Below the pieces are notes generated by a model. That model did not search any database. It was not told the DNA's origin and worked only from the letters and a program-made list of their open reading frames with translations. Below are positions 25,379-38,379 of a stretch of 64,000 nt of DNA, one piece after another. The stretch's first letter is position 1, and each line of letters begins with the position of its first letter. The DNA is from Geosiphon pyriformis (Eukaryota; Glomeromycota; Glomeromycetes; Archaeosporales; Geosiphonaceae): the NCBI GenBank assembly GCA_016748015.1, contig JAAOMT010000046.1, positions 871,459 to 935,458 on the forward strand, in the 5' to 3' direction. The translations under genes and the position numbers were made by a program.

Positions 25379-26239
25379 GATCCAAATAATTGGAGATAGA
25401 ATTTGCTAAAAAATAGGAGTAAGATTTAAATTGTTTAAATTTTACTGAGTTTGAACAATTGAAGTTTGAATTTCTAAGTTATTTAGAATTGAGTTTTAAT
25501 TATTAATTTCCTGATTATTATTTTTTTTTCTTCTGATTTGGTTTTTTTTCAATTACTGATAAATTTAAAATTTGATTAAGATGACAATAATTGAAATTTT
25601 AATGGAATTGTTGATTACAATTTAAATTTTTTAAAATAATTGTTATAGGTTTTTAATAGTTTAGATTTTTTTTGATTGTTTTAAAATAAAATTTTTGTAA
25701 TAGTTGGTTTTGCTATAAATAATGATATAAAATCTAATAATATGTTAATAATATTTTTTAGTGTATAATAATATAATAAATATATTGGAAAAACAACTCT
25801 GTATTTCTTCTAATTAGGTAATTGTACTGTTTTAGATATGTTTATTGATATTTATATTCTGTTTTTGTCTTTGTCTACAAATATAATTGAAAACTTTTGC
25901 TAAGTATATCTTTTAATTTCATGATTGATTTTAGTAATGATTATAGCAAAATTGTAATTTAATAATAAGCTAATATATTGAAGTAATTTACTATAGAAAT
26001 TTTTTTTGTTGATTTAAAATCTGTTTTTTTTCTTAGAAAATATCCAATTTTTATGTTGATATAGAAATTAAAAACTGATTTAATTAAAAAATAATTGCTG
26101 ATTAATCTCAATTGTTGTTAATATTGTTAAAATAAAAATTTGTTGAATTTTAAATAATTTGTTCTTACTACTTTTAATTTTAGATAATTGCTATTGGTAC
26201 TGGTTCTTTGTTAAATTATATCTTACAGAAAGCACCAAA
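25379..26239 (-). pseudogene. Gypsy relic D: PBS and N-terminal gag
   Basis: At 26231-26239 AGCACCAAA is the reverse complement of the family primer-binding site. Leftwards, 25590-25680 aligns in reverse with the gag segment at 9700-9770 of A, and the same stretch recurs at 59300-59400. The relic stops at about 25379 against a LINE relic. The C-terminal gag, pol and 3' LTR are missing. Confidence 0.7.
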
Positions 26240-26631
26240 TATTACAGATAATTAATTAAGATGTTAAAATAAATAACAAACTTGTAACTTAGTGTTCAAT
26301 AGTTATTAATAATGTCAATTTCTGAAAACATTTGTAATCTGAAGATTTTGGTTAAGTTTTTTATATAATAAACAGAAATTTAATTGATAGTTTCTTTCAT
26401 GAATTTTTTTTAGTATAGTGACTGGTTTAATTTGACAGTTATGTCTTTTTGGTAAGCTATTCTTAAGTTTTTTATCCTTGTTTTATAAATTTTTTATTAA
26501 ATTATTTTTGATGCCAATTACTTAATACTTAATTTCTTAATCAATTAGTAAACAATAAAGAAAATAAAAATAAAAATAAATAAAAAAAACTTAAAAAAGA
26601 AATAAAAAATTAGTATTCTGTTAATAGCCAT
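26240..26631 (-). repeat. LTR of relic D, piece 1 of 3
   Basis: It begins TATTACAGATA, the reverse of the LTR end TATCTGTAATA. The reverse complement aligns with LTR A as far as the segment around the CCATGATCAAG word. The LTR resumes at 47953 and 52481; the three pieces total about 818 bp, close to LTR A. Confidence 0.72.
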
Positions 26632-26909
26632 TATTACAGGTTAGAGTAACAAGCTAACAGATAGCAAAAGAGAACAGAATTGTAGGATAATAAAAGAAAT
26701 CAAAGAGAATTCAACTTTAAAGAGCAAATTAAATAAGTATGAATTCAATATGTAAGATCAGTCTCATAAAATATTTCAATTGCTATACTTTTTAAAAGAT
26801 AACCAGAGAATCTGAAGGTAAAGAGATAGTTTATACTGTTAACAAATGATTACACACTGGTATAATTTTATGTCTCATGTTAGAACTCTTAAAATTCAAT
26901 ATTAGGTAT
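26632..26909 (-). repeat. Solo LTR S, first part
   Basis: This insertion in the LTR of D is flanked by exact CCAT copies (26628-26631 and 47949-47952). Its ends, TATTAC and AATA, match decayed TGTTA...TAACA termini. Read on the minus strand it contains TATATAAA (within 47817-47836). With 47584-47948 it makes about 640 bp, as expected for a solo LTR of another family. No internal region is present. Confidence 0.5.
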
Positions 26910-27768
26910 TGTTACTCATAAAAATATAGGGAATATATATTAGTATAGTTATTAGCCAATCAAAAGTAGATGTAGTAAAATGTGGAATTCCAGAATTTTT
27001 CTCAGGAATTGCAGGATTTCAGGAATTACAGAATTCTCACAAGAAATTGCAGAATTCCAGAATTCCAGGATTCTTCTTAAAGAAATTGCATGATTCCAGG
27101 AAGCCCAGGATTTCTGTTGTGAAGAATTGAGAAATTGAGGAATTTCAATTATGTATATATAGCAGTAGGATTAGAAGCTGAAAAGACAGACCTCTCAGTT
27201 TAGATTTAATCTAAGCAACTCTTCAAATCACAATCATCTAATAAATAACTATTTGTTATTTCAAATTTATTTCTACTATCAACATAAAGTGTTGATAGTA
27301 ATTGATACTTAACCACACTAGAACAATAGCTCTTGATTATGGCTATTGATGGAAGACTAACTTGCAAATTGCCTTGGCTTATTTCTTTTCTTTCTTTATT
27401 TTCTGCTTTGATTTTATTGTTGTTTACTAACTCTATTAAGGATTAATGCATGGAGCACTGACATCAAGATAAATGTGACTGGTAAAAAACCCAGAAATAA
27501 GGGTAGAACACTCAATTAAGGATAGCTTACCAAGAGGAATACCAGTCATAAAGCTGAGAAAGAAATTGACAAAACTGCAGTTTTGGGAAGCTACAGATAA
27601 AACTATTACCATTGAATTTCTGTTCATTATACAAAGAACTCAACCAAACTCTTCGGATACAAAACCTTCAGATACCAAATCTTCAGATCATTGACAATGA
27701 GAATAGCTTTGAGCACCAAGTTATGGGTTTGTTATTTAATTCAACACCAAAAATTGCCACCTGTAACA
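26910..27768 (+). repeat. 5' LTR of element B
   Basis: It starts TGTTACTCAT and ends CACCTGTAACA. Its U3 has about ten degenerate copies of a GGAATTGCAGGATTCC-like word (26985-27120). A TATA box, TATATATAG, is at 27154-27162. From about 27280 it resembles LTR A (GTTGATAGTAATTGA and ACACTAGAACAATAGCTCTTG). Confidence 0.93.
26985..27120 (+). repeat. Degenerate short repeats in U3 of LTR B
   Basis: Words of the form CAGGAATTGCAGGATTCCAG recur with variation. The matching tract in the 3' LTR is about 46775-46910. LTR A lacks them and has a different repeat at the same place, so this part of U3 turns over quickly. A regulatory role is only inferred from position upstream of the TATA box. Confidence 0.7.
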
Positions 27769-27786
27769 TTTGGTGCTCTCTGTGAG
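27769..27786 (+). other. Primer-binding site of element B
   Basis: TTTGGTGCTCTCTGTGAGG follows the LTR. The TGGTGCTCTC core is shared with C. Confidence 0.7.
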
Positions 27787-27829
27787 GTATAATCCTACAG
27801 AGAATTAGCACCAACAACCCCATCCAAAA

Positions 27830-30416
27830 GTGGCAGAATCAGAAAACATAGGAGTAAACCATTTAGGATTCGTGAAATCTTTATTTCAACATTACTGTCA
27901 ACACTTGGGATTAAACCATAATCACATATCTGTAGAATCAGCCTTCAATTTCTATGTTAATGAGAGAATTGCCTACTTATTGGGAATACCAGTAAACACT
28001 GAATCAGCAAGAGAAATTTTCTATAGCAAATTGATCCAAAATACCAGCTTATCAACAAATTATAATTTCACATCCATTATTACTGAGATCAACAAAGAAA
28101 TTAAACATCACACCCAACAAAGATATCCAATTACTTATGCTAGTAAAGGCAAAAAAAAACTACAAATACTAGCAGTAACACCCAAAAGGATACAACCATC
28201 CACTTGAAAGAAAACAAGAATTGAATTACCAACTGCTCCATCCTATCACTACATACTGGGAAGTGCCATTAATATAACATCAGCAAGCACATCCACATCA
28301 AACGCGATATCAACATTTGGACAATTCTCATTCCAAAGTAAACAAAAAAAAACAGATCTATTAGGACCATATGGCAAATATTTTGAGGGATTTAAATTGC
28401 GATCACCAACACCATCAGGAATTCGATTACCGCCACCTCAACTAGACTTTGGAACCACTACCCCATAAAAATTATCTGAAAAAGAAGAGGAAAAAGAATT
28501 GGAAGATCAAGAATTTACTTACCAAAACCTGATCCTTGAAAACCCGAAATTTGGAACTCTGAACATTCAAACTCAGTGAGAAAATCCAAAAATCAAAACC
28601 CCGAATATTCAAGCACCACAAAATCAAAAACCTGAAGTAATTTATCAGTACTTACCTCCAGTTATCATCATCAATCAACCACCAATAGAACCAATTGGCC
28701 AGCCTATCCAAACACTAAACCAACAAAATCAACAACCACTCCCAGTACTACCTCAACAACAACAACAACAACTTCCACTATAGCAACAACAACAAATAAC
28801 ATACACACCAATTGCGAAGCTCGACAAATTCACTGGCAAAAAAGACGATGCACAAGTTTGGCTAAATGATATAGAAAAAGCCATCACAGCCAATGGATGG
28901 AATGACACCAGAGCCACACAAGCCATACCCTATTTTCTCAAGAATACAATAGATTCATGGTATCAAAGTCTGGTTGACAAACCCCAAGATTTCAACACCT
29001 TCAAACTAGAATTTTTGAAATACTTTAACAATAACAACAGCATTAACAGATTAGCCAACACTTTTACTACAATTAAACAAGGAGAAACTGAAGCAGTTAC
29101 CACATATCTGGGATGCTTCCATAGAAATCTGCGACAAATCCAAGCAATTGATGCTAATTATTTCACAGCGCCACAAATTTTCAATCAATTCATCCGTGGC
29201 CTGCATAGTAGCATCCTGCAACACGTATGCCCATTGCATCTAGCCACTCTCCAGGACGCAGTTACACACACTAGAGATTTTGAATCTGCCAAATTAGAAG
29301 CCAATCATGCCCATGCTGTGAACCTAGTGATGAATGGATCATCTAAATTGGATTTCAAATTGAAACAATTTAGTAATTCAATTAATCAAAAATTAGAGAG
29401 ATACTTAGCTGACAATTGCACAATTTATCAATTACTACAATGACACAATAATCCAGGAAATACAAATCATTTCCAAAATTAGTCGTGTCCATCATTATTA
29501 TCAGCAGCACCTAATCAGCCGTGGCAGCAAAAACACGTGTTTGCTACAACTGTGGTAAACAAGGACACATAAGAGCAGACTGCAGATTTTATAGTAACAA
29601 TCCATGATCGGGAAATCAATATTGAAACCCCAATCGTAGATTTCAGGCTCAGAATTGCTACCCAAATTAAGACCAATATCAAACCACTTACCTGCCAATA
29701 ACGCAGCAACCAATCTATTAACTGCCAGTATATCAACCTCAAATTTATCAACCACAGCCATCAGTAATCTATTAGCCACAACTCCAAATAATTTATCAGC
29801 CTTAACAACCAATGCAAACACCACCCCAAAACCCCACTCAAATGACATCAGGAAATCCAAGACCTAAAATCACTCAAAACTGGAGATTGGCGATGGTTGT
29901 TCATCAACCAATTCCCAGCTCCTCTCACCAATCATCAGGCTCTTGACAGTGGAATCCAGGTACTAGTGCCACCCAAAACCCGAATTCCCAGAACTACTTA
30001 AGTCTTCTAGTGACTTCAGAAGATGCCCAAACCAACAAACCAGAAACCAACCCAATCCAAAAACTTACCAGCAATATACTACCAGCAATAGTCACTGAAA
30101 ATGAAACATTAGCAGCCATCTTCCCATTTGAGTTTGAAAAAACCACCCCAGTCCCATTATTCAGTAGAGCCACCTTTGAAGAAAAACCCATTACAGCAAT
30201 GTATACTAATGCCAAAGTAGATGGCCACTCCATCAAATTAATCCTAAACAGTGGTTTAGCAGGCAGTATCATCATGCAACAACTCATAAACCAATTAGGT
30301 CGCTGAATTGATCATGCTACTAGTGTTTGTATAATCACTGCTAATGGAGTGACCAAAACTCCAATCGGCAAAATTGACAATTTTCCATTCAAAATCAATG
30401 GCATTATAATACTTAT
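27830..30416 (+). pseudogene. Element B ORF1, 5' part: Gag and protease start
   Basis: The reading opens with GTG (no upstream in-frame ATG before a stop): AESENIGVNHLGFVKSLFQH. The Gag core is at about 28800-29443 (DAQVWLNDIEKAI, WYQSL, and the capsid-like segment to 29443). An intact CCHC knuckle, CYNCGKQGHIRADC, is at 29542-29583. A 1-nt deletion just before it (about 29530, against A) shifts the frame. The protease follows in the new frame from 30010 (MYTNAKVDGHSIKLILNSG, with Asn where the retropepsin Asp is expected). The reading is cut at 30416 by element C and resumes at 40055. Confidence 0.85.
30413..30416. repeat. Left target-site copy of element C (TTAT)
   Basis: The right copy at 40051-40054 is CCAT. 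The two differ only by two C/T transitions, as expected if CCAT was duplicated and the left copy mutated. Confidence 0.5.
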
Positions 30417-30633
30417 TGTTATCAGACAAAATTAGAGATATTATTTAGCATGAAATTATCTTTATAATTCCTATCATCAATTAGCATATATTATTGTTTC
30501 AAATTATCACTTATTACATTAGCAAAATGTCCAAAATTATTATTTAATTAATAACCCAATTTGTACATAACACAAATATAACCTAATTGCAATGATCAAT
30601 CATGCAATACCCCAAACTATGTAACATTCAAAA

Positions 30634-30753
30634 AGTTCACCGAAATTTGTAGAAATTTGCCAAAATAATTGATAGTTCACCAAAATATCTAATAGTTCGC
30701 AGAAATAACTTGTAGTTTGCCGAAATGTATCTTTAATTCAATGAAATTGTAGA
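30634..30753 (+). repeat. Six 20-bp tandem repeats in U3 of LTR C
   Basis: Six consecutive 20-nt units start AGTTCACCGAAATTTGTAGA, with a consensus of AGTTYRCCGAAATWWYTRRT. They end about 45 bp before the TATA box. The 3' LTR has the same array at 39284-39403. Position and repetition suggest binding sites for a transcription factor. Confidence 0.82.
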
Positions 30754-30797
30754 AAATAGCAAAGTTTGAGTTCATAAAATAGTGTTATGACAAATTG

Positions 30798-30805
30798 TAT
30801 AAAAG
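30798..30805 (+). promoter_or_regulatory. Putative TATA box of LTR C
   Basis: TATAAAAG is followed by a hairpin-like AGAAGAGCTTCTCTT. It is repeated unchanged in the 3' LTR at 39448-39455. Confidence 0.65.
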
Positions 30806-31400
30806 AAGAGCTTCTCTTTTCAAGAAAATATATCTTATCTCAGATTTATCAATTAGAATCATCCTTTACACACAGAAATGAAATAAATATCAAATAATTC
30901 GAAAAATCAAATTCTTAATTATTTTCCTTGAAATTAACCAATTCCTACTAAACAGTTTAAAATTGACTAGCTACCAATTTCAGTAAACTGTTAAAATGCT
31001 TCCAGGCCTGAATCCAAAACAACTTCTATAAATCATCAGTTTTACTTTTCCTTTATATTTCTTTTATTCTCTTTCTTTTTTTATTATAAATCATTTGAGT
31101 AGCCTACAGATGAGAATTCCTGTAGAAGAGTTGATTTTCACAGAAAAGTAACTACACATTTTAGTGAGCTTTCAGATAAGCATTTTCTGGAAAAGAGTTG
31201 ATGTTTACTACAATATAACTACATAAAGCAACTGGCATGAAATTGGCCATTCCACTTATAAACCCAGCAGTTCAAATTATAGGAGATAATTTGAAGATAA
31301 ATTCAGTTACTGGAGGTCCAACTACTTCCTGGAAATGTGAATTCACAGCAAATCAACATTAACAACATTCGAGAAAAGAGACCAAAAACCTCTGGTAACA

Positions 31401-31420
31401 TTTGGTGCTCTCCCACAAAA
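31401..31420 (+). other. Primer-binding site of element C
   Basis: TTTGGTGCTCTCCCAC lies two bases from the LTR end, with the same core as B. Distinct lineages therefore use the same, unidentified, tRNA primer. Confidence 0.7.
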
Positions 31421-33905
31421 ATAACACAGTGACAACAACTTCAAAAGTGGTGACTCAAACAGATTCAAAAACTCTAGAGTATTATTAGTCAATCTACACC
31501 CACTGCAAGCAGAGATTTAACATCCCAGACGGAATTGAAACATTCAAGAAAACACTTTACTAATACATTGAAAATTGCATCAACAATTATCTTTTTGGAG
31601 ACTACAACATTTCAGAAGTTAGACACAACTTATATGAAAGCTTAGTACATCACTCTCATCTAAACACTCAGAATTTTAACAGTTAAACACTTGAAACATA
31701 CTTCCAAGAACTCAACTTCAATATCATTCAGTATTGTAAAGAGAATTACTTAGTAGAACAGAAATTTTCTCTTGGTTTTGAATTGGAAACAGAAGAAAGA
31801 AAAAGAAAAAGGAACAAAAACTCAGAACTACTCCCAATACACCTAAAACCACTACCAAACATTTACAAACTCCAGAACAAGGAACCAGTTTTAAATTACC
31901 ACTCTCAATCACATTATTTCCAGCTTCACTTGCTCAATCACAAACACCAAGCTTACCTCTTATTCGGTTTTCAAGAATAGAAGATTTTCAGTCACTCAAA
32001 AGTCCTATTCAACAACAAAAACCAATATTAACTAGCACCAACCTTCTTGATTACCTACAGAATGACTTGACAAAGTCTCAAAAGCAGGAGATACAAATGG
32101 TTGGAATGCTGCCAAAATGTTAAAAGCAATTCCATACTTTTTACAAAGAACGGCCGGTAAATAGTTTGAAAACTTGGAAGCCCCACCAGAACACTGGGAA
32201 GCATTCAAAACTGCTTTCCTAGAACAGTTCACTGACAATAACACTTTTATTATCCTTCAAAATCGGTTCCGAAATATCAAGCAAGAACCAAGTAAATTAG
32301 TTATGACCTATCTTGGGAAATTCAACAAACTGCTTAAAAGAATTCGCCAATTAGAAACCAATGAATACTACTCCAATGCACAAATCTTGGATCAATTCAT
32401 TGCTGAACTAAAAGACAAACTCATCAAGAAAGTTTACCCACATGCATCAAAAAATTTAGCCACTGTTATTCAACAGGCGAAAAACTATGAAATGGCTATG
32501 GAAGAAGCCAACCATACCAAATTTGTTAACCTGGCTATTGGAGAAACCAGCTCAGCAGCTGAAGAAAAAATTGACCAATTAACCAAGAAAGTTGAAAACT
32601 ATTTCATCAACCAACAGCAACAACAGCAGCCACAACAATTACAATAACCACAAAGATACCAACTCCCACAACAACGCAATCAAAACAACTTCGGACCACC
32701 ACCCAACAACCAAATCCAAAATTGTCATTATTGTGGAATTCCAGGATACTGGAAATGCAATTGTAGAAAATTGCAATGAGACCAACAACAGAGGAATAAT
32801 CAACATTACCCTTCACCACAGCAATCTTATTATCAACTACCATCACCAGCTTACTATCCACCAAGACCTCAATACCAAAATAACTATTATCAGCCCGCCC
32901 CACAGCCAATCCAACAGCAATACCAACAACCACCCACACAACATTATCAAGTACCTGCTCGAAAATTGATTACACAAAATCAATTCACATCACAAAACCG
33001 ATACCAAGTAAACAACAATAGAATCAGTTCAAACAACCAATTAGTTCCCCAAAATTCCACTCAACCAAGACCCAACCACTATCACACTCAACTCAGTTAT
33101 TTAACAATGTCAGAAGAACAGGATTTTCACTATACTACACTCTCAGAAGGTAGAATTGTAGCACAACAACAAAATTCTTCTCATAATCACACCATTATTC
33201 CACCAGCCAGAATTGCTGAAAATACCAATCTCTCTAATATCTTTCTTTTCGAGTTCAAAGCCAATGAATCATCATTTCTACTCAGCAATGCTGCTGCAAA
33301 TGAACAGAAAGCAATCACAGCTATGTATACTGAAGCTGAAGTTGAAGGAAAGACAATTCGCTTAATTCTAAACAGTGGATCTACTGGAAGTATTATTACT
33401 TACCAGTTGATGCAACAGTTAAAGAGAAATGTTAACCGACCAGCTCAGACAATTATTGTCACTGCTGATAGCATGAAAAAGATTCCAGTAGGAGAAATTG
33501 ATAATTTTCTGTTTACTCTTGATGTAATCACTATTTCAGTCAAAGTTCTTGTAATAGACACTCCTTAGTATCAAGCCCTTGTCAGAAATGACTGGCTTCA
33601 AAAAGCCAATACAAAATTAGACTGGGAAACCCAAAAACTACAAATCTCTTACCAAGGACAACATGTCTGAGTACCTGCCACTTGTGGTATATTCAATAAA
33701 CACTTCGAAAAAGCCCTGGCTTTTGAATTTGAATCAGAAGAAAAAAAACCAATAATTGAAACATTCATGGCTCTTGGATCAATGTCCAATTGGGCCGATA
33801 AAACTGAACAAGAACATTTTACTCCACACTCTGAACCTAAAACCCCTGGATGGAATATCTCTTACTCAAAGCCTGAACCAAGGAAACAATGCCCTTACAT
33901 TCCCC

Positions 33906-34560
33906 TTAAATACAAAGATTGTCACAAGAAACTTTCATCAATGGGAGCCTGCATTTCACCTGAAGAAGAATATGAAAATCATACTTATTATTACTACAAG
34001 GCTTGCCACAGAGAATGATGGGGCCATTTAATAAAAAGAAGCGGAAAATGGGACAACACCCCTTGTTTGACTTGTGGAAATATGCTACTGAAAGAATGCA
34101 ATTGGATTGATATAACAATGAGAGGAGGAGTCTGCAATCAGACCTGCCAATATTTTTATCAATTTCAGAAAAAGTCAAAAGAAGAACACTCTTTGATGCA
34201 GTATACAACAGTGTTCTCAACAAACTTTATCACTATCCTCATGATGCTGAGATGATTTTCAACCTAGCAATGGTATTAATTAACAGAGCCACTCAAGAAA
34301 ATGTTTGTCAAATGAAAGAATCAGAATACATTGCATACATCTTTAAAATTGCTGGATACAACTACAAAGATGAAGTAGAAGTATATCACCAAATTGCCAG
34401 TCACATCTATCCAACCAAAGAAGCACAAGCTCAATGGCTAGAGCAAATGAACATTAAATTATGTGAGGAATGCATAATGCCTTGTGATGAACAATGGTGT
34501 TCTGAATGCTATGCTCTTAGCATTCCCTTGCCCAGTGAAAGTGATGAATATGAAATTGAA
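33906..34560 (+). other. Element C: Cys-rich module
   Basis: KDCHKKLSSMGAC, YYKAC, GKWDNTPCLTCG, GGVCNQTCQY and LCEECIMPCDEQWCSEC match the A and B modules in order and spacing. The surrounding residues differ, so the cysteines (and WDN.PCL.CG, GG.C, CQY) are what is conserved. Confidence 0.75.
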
Positions 34561-34659
34561 TTTGGAGAACCTGAAGCAACAGAAGAAATAGAAACCACAC
34601 CTGTCTATCTCATTGAAAATCAGTCTGCTTCACAACTCAAATACTTCAACAACAATGGA

Positions 34660-35100
34660 CAAGAAATAAAGCCTGAAAAAGCCCACAAAATTGATGCTAG
34701 ATACAATCTAAGATATCCAGGAAAAGATACCCTTACTTTCAAACCTAAATCACTCACAAAAATCAACCTCAAAATTGTCCTCGAAATCTCACTAGGAGCA
34801 ATAGTCCAAATTGCTTCATGATTATCATTGGTAAGCAAAAGAATTAATGTTAAAGGAGGAATCATAGATGTGGGATATACAGGAGACATTACAATTATGT
34901 TACAAAATAAAACCAATAAATTTTTTCAGATTGAACATGCCGAAAAAATTGCTCAAGCTATTTATTTACCCTTAATCAACATTTCGGGTTTACAATTAGT
35001 CAGTCAAAAAGAACAATTGGGAAAGAGTGAAAGAGAAACCAAAGATTTTGGTTCAACTGAACGATTCACAGTTCTAGTAAACATAGCTCTTAACAAACAA
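34660..35100 (+). other. Element C: dUTPase domain
   Basis: Motifs: DARYNLRYP (1), AS-stop-LSLVSKRI (2, with TGA at the usual Arg), GIIDVGYTGDI (3), AEKIAQAIYLP (4) and KDFGSTER (5). The order and spacing are those of trimeric dUTPases. The copy is disabled by the stop and by Asn in motif 1. Confidence 0.82.
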
Positions 35101-36849
35101 AATAAATCTCACCAGATTCTATGACTTTCACAACCAATTACTATTTCACTGTTTGGAGAACATCCAGAAATTTACACCTGCCCAAAGCCAATGACCACAC
35201 AACAAATTTTTGAGTCTAACAAACAAATCTGCTCAGAACATAATATCTTGATCCCAAATATTTACATTCCAGAAGGAACAAAAAAAGTCCGAGTTACTTT
35301 TTACAATCCCAACAGTTACCCAATAGTTTTATTAAATAACATAGAAATTGGAGTTATTCACAGTAACATCTTTTAACAAGAATTACCCCAGACAGTTCCC
35401 AATTTTTTGAAAATCATTAAACATTCACTACCAAAAATCAACTCAAATCTCAGTTTTGAAAACTACCATGTTGTTATAGAAAAATTATCTCAAATCAACA
35501 TAGAACAACTTGAACCACAACAACAGAACCAGCTCAAAGAGCTAATTGCAGAATTTGCCAATATCTTTGCTAAAAACAACAATAACTTAGGAAAAACTGA
35601 TTTAGTTCAACACCAAATCTATACAGGAGATGCCAAACCAAGGCGACAACAAGCCTACTGAGTTGCTTCAAAAAGTCACCAATTTATCCGAAAAGAAGTG
35701 CAACAGATGCTTAACAATGGGCTTATTCAACTATTGATGAGTCCATGGGCTTCACCTGTAGTCCTAGTTAAAAAGAAAAATGGAAAGATACAATTTTGTG
35801 TTGATTATTGACAACTTAACAGTGTCACTATTGGAGATGCCTACTCTCTTCCCTGAATCGATAACATGTTAGATGCCCTTGGAAAATCCAAATACTTTTC
35901 GACATTAGATTTAAAGAGTAGATACTGGCAAGTTGCCATGGATCCCAAAAATTGCTCCAAAACAGCATTCACTACTCAAGGAGGAAATTATGAGTTCAAC
36001 GTAATGCCTTTCGGATTATGCAATACACCAGCAACATTCCAAAGACTCATGAATGTTGTTTACAAAGGCCTCCTTTGGAAATCAGTAGTTGTCTATTTCG
36101 ATGATACTAATGTTTATTCATCATCTTTTGAATTATACTTAAAACACCTGTGAGAAGTTTTTCAAGGGTTATGAAAAGCAGGATTGAAACTGAACATCGA
36201 AAAATGCTACTTTGGAAAAACGAGTTTGGCCTTTTTTGGCCATATTGTGAGCAAAGATAGAATTAAACCAGACTCTGAAAAAATCAGCACTGTCAAGAAC
36301 TTCAAGACTCCACAAAATACCACAGAATTGAGAAGATTTATTGGATTAGCTTCCTATTACCAAAAATTCATCAAAAGATTCTCAGAAATTGCAAAACCCT
36401 TCAACCAGCTCACTACTAAAAACGTCAAATACAAATGGATAGAAGAACACCAAAAAGCTTTTGAAATTCTCAAGGAAAAGCTGATAATAGAAATGAGTGA
36501 GTAATTGCTTATGTTAGTAGAACATTAAAACCAGCCAAGAAAAATTACCCTGCCACAGAACTAAAAACAACAGCTGTAATTTGGGCCTTACATCACTTCA
36601 ACCTTTATCTCAGACCTAAAGAATTTGATATTATCACTGATAATATTGGACTCAAATGGCTTCAGAACAAAAACACCCAATTGAACACAAAACAAACCCA
36701 ATAGACAGGATTTTTAGCCAACTATCAATACATTGTACACCACAAACCAGGAAAACTCCACACCAACGTTGATTGTCTCTCAAGAATGATACAAGATTAG
36801 AAAACAAAACCAACACCCATTTGAATTAATAGCAACAAAACAACAAACA

Positions 36850-38232
36850 ATGAACCCCGAAAACTACAACAATCTTAAACAATATCTGGAGACATTAACA
36901 ATTCCAACAGATTGGTCCTCAGATGAAAAATGTCAATTACAACAATAAGCCAAACAATACTTCTTACACAATAACATTATTTATTATCGAAACTTCAGAA
37001 ACCCAGACAGTCCACTCAAATTAATACAAGAACATGAAAAAGAAACTATTTTATACAACATACACTCAGACTCTTTATCAGCACATCTAGGAAAAGACAG
37101 CACCACCCAGAGAACACTAGAATATTACTTTTGGCCTTGAATAAGAAAAAACATTCATGAATACATTAAATCTTGTGATAGTTGTCAAAGAAGAAGAGGA
37201 ACTTGCCCTACAGAACCTTTAAATCCAATCAAAGTTGGACAGCCTTTTGACCAAGTTGGTATCAATTTAGTCAGACCATTACTTATCACAAACCAAGGAA
37301 ACCATTATATTGCAGTAGCCATAGACTATCTCACTAAATGGTCTGAAGCCAGAGCCATTCAACAAGCAGATGCAAAATCAGTAGCAAATTTTATCTATGA
37401 AGACATTATCTGTAAACACAGATGCCCAATCAAACTTTTATCCAATCAAAGAACACATTTTGTGAACAATCTAATTCAATAAATCTGTGAACGATTCAAT
37501 GTCAAAAGACTTTTGTCTTTGCCCTACCATCCACAGACAAACGGACTTATGGAATGTTTTAACAGAACATTGTGTAAGTCATTAGCCAAAGTCTCAACTG
37601 ATTTTGAGCAAGAATGGGATATCTTTATTTTATTAGTGTTACTAGCATACAGAACACTAAAACAAAATACCACAAAATACACACCATTTGATTTAACTTA
37701 CAGGACAGCAATGTTACCAATTAGTTTCACAGTGGAAACATACCCAGCACAACCAATCGATAAAAACAATTTCCAAGAAACACTTTAATGAAGAGCCTAT
37801 ACTTTGCTTAGCATATTGGAAAAAAAATGATGAATAGCAGCCACCCATATTGAACACTCCCAAGCTCAACAAAAAGAACAGCATAACAACAAATTGCCTC
37901 TAGTCACCAATAAATTTAAAGTTGGAAACAAAGTTTTTTTACACAGAACTAAAGCTAAAAAACAATGGAGTGGAAAATTCGAAAATAAATGGGATGGGCC
38001 ATTTTTTATTCATGAAGTTCTAGGCAATGGATCATATAAGCTAAGACTTGATAACAAAATCCTAGCAAAAGTTGCACATGGAGATTGTTTAAAACACTAT
38101 AATTCCAGAAACAATCCTGAACCATTAATTCCACAAATTGGTACATATTCTCCTTTAATCAATTCTGAAGATATTCCTTAAAACTTAGAACCAATAGTTG
38201 TCATTGAACAACCCCCCAACTTGAATACTTAA
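36850..38232 (+). pseudogene. Element C ORF2: integrase
   Basis: The ATG at 36850 is 49 nt after the ORF1 stop. The reading MNPENYNNLKQYLETL resembles the start of the B integrase. It is 1,383 nt to TAA (38230-38232), the same length as in B. It has the zinc-binding SCDSCQRRRGT, core INLVRPLLI (Asn for the first Asp), LLSNQRTHF (Asn for the second Asp) and YHPQTNGLMECFNRTL (Glu kept), then a C-terminal DNA-binding part (VFLHRTKAKKQWSGKF). Two of three catalytic acids are lost and several stops occur. Confidence 0.85.
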
Positions 38233-38379
38233 TTTCAATTTTACTATAGTTATTCCCTTATAATTTAGAAAAAAAAATGTCACAACAAAAACAAAACAAA
38301 GCATGCTGAAAAACAAAAAATAACATAAAAACCCACATACCAAAAATAATTTCAATTTTATTTTTCCAATTTCATTATA

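Larger units (their letters stand above)
30417..31400 (+). repeat. 5' LTR of element C
   Basis: It runs from TGTTATCAGAC to CTGGTAACA. Six tandem 20-bp repeats are at 30634-30753 and TATAAAAG is at 30798-30805. The 3' copy has the same total length but compensating small indels. Confidence 0.93.
31447..36800 (+). pseudogene. Element C ORF1: Gag-PR-Cys-rich-dUTPase-RT-RNase H
   Basis: The Gag core is at 32174-32647. A degenerate knuckle, CHYCGIPGYWKCNC, is at 32723-32764; its His is Tyr. Protease is about 33290-33670 (LILNSGSTGSIIT), the Cys-rich module 33906-34560, dUTPase 34660-35100 and a beta-rich linker 35190-35380. RT is 35640-36480, with YFDD (36094-36105) and MPFGLCNTPATF intact. RNase H resumes at 36501 (VIAYVSRTL) after a deletion that removes its first catalytic Asp region. 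The stop is TAG at 36798. The frame changes near 34230 and at the deletion. Stops are mostly TGA or TAG where A or B has Trp or Arg. Confidence 0.87.

Noticed and set aside
30634-30753. 20-bp repeats as a CRISPR-like array
   Set aside because: Units are directly adjacent with no spacers, lie in an LTR, and the genome is fungal.
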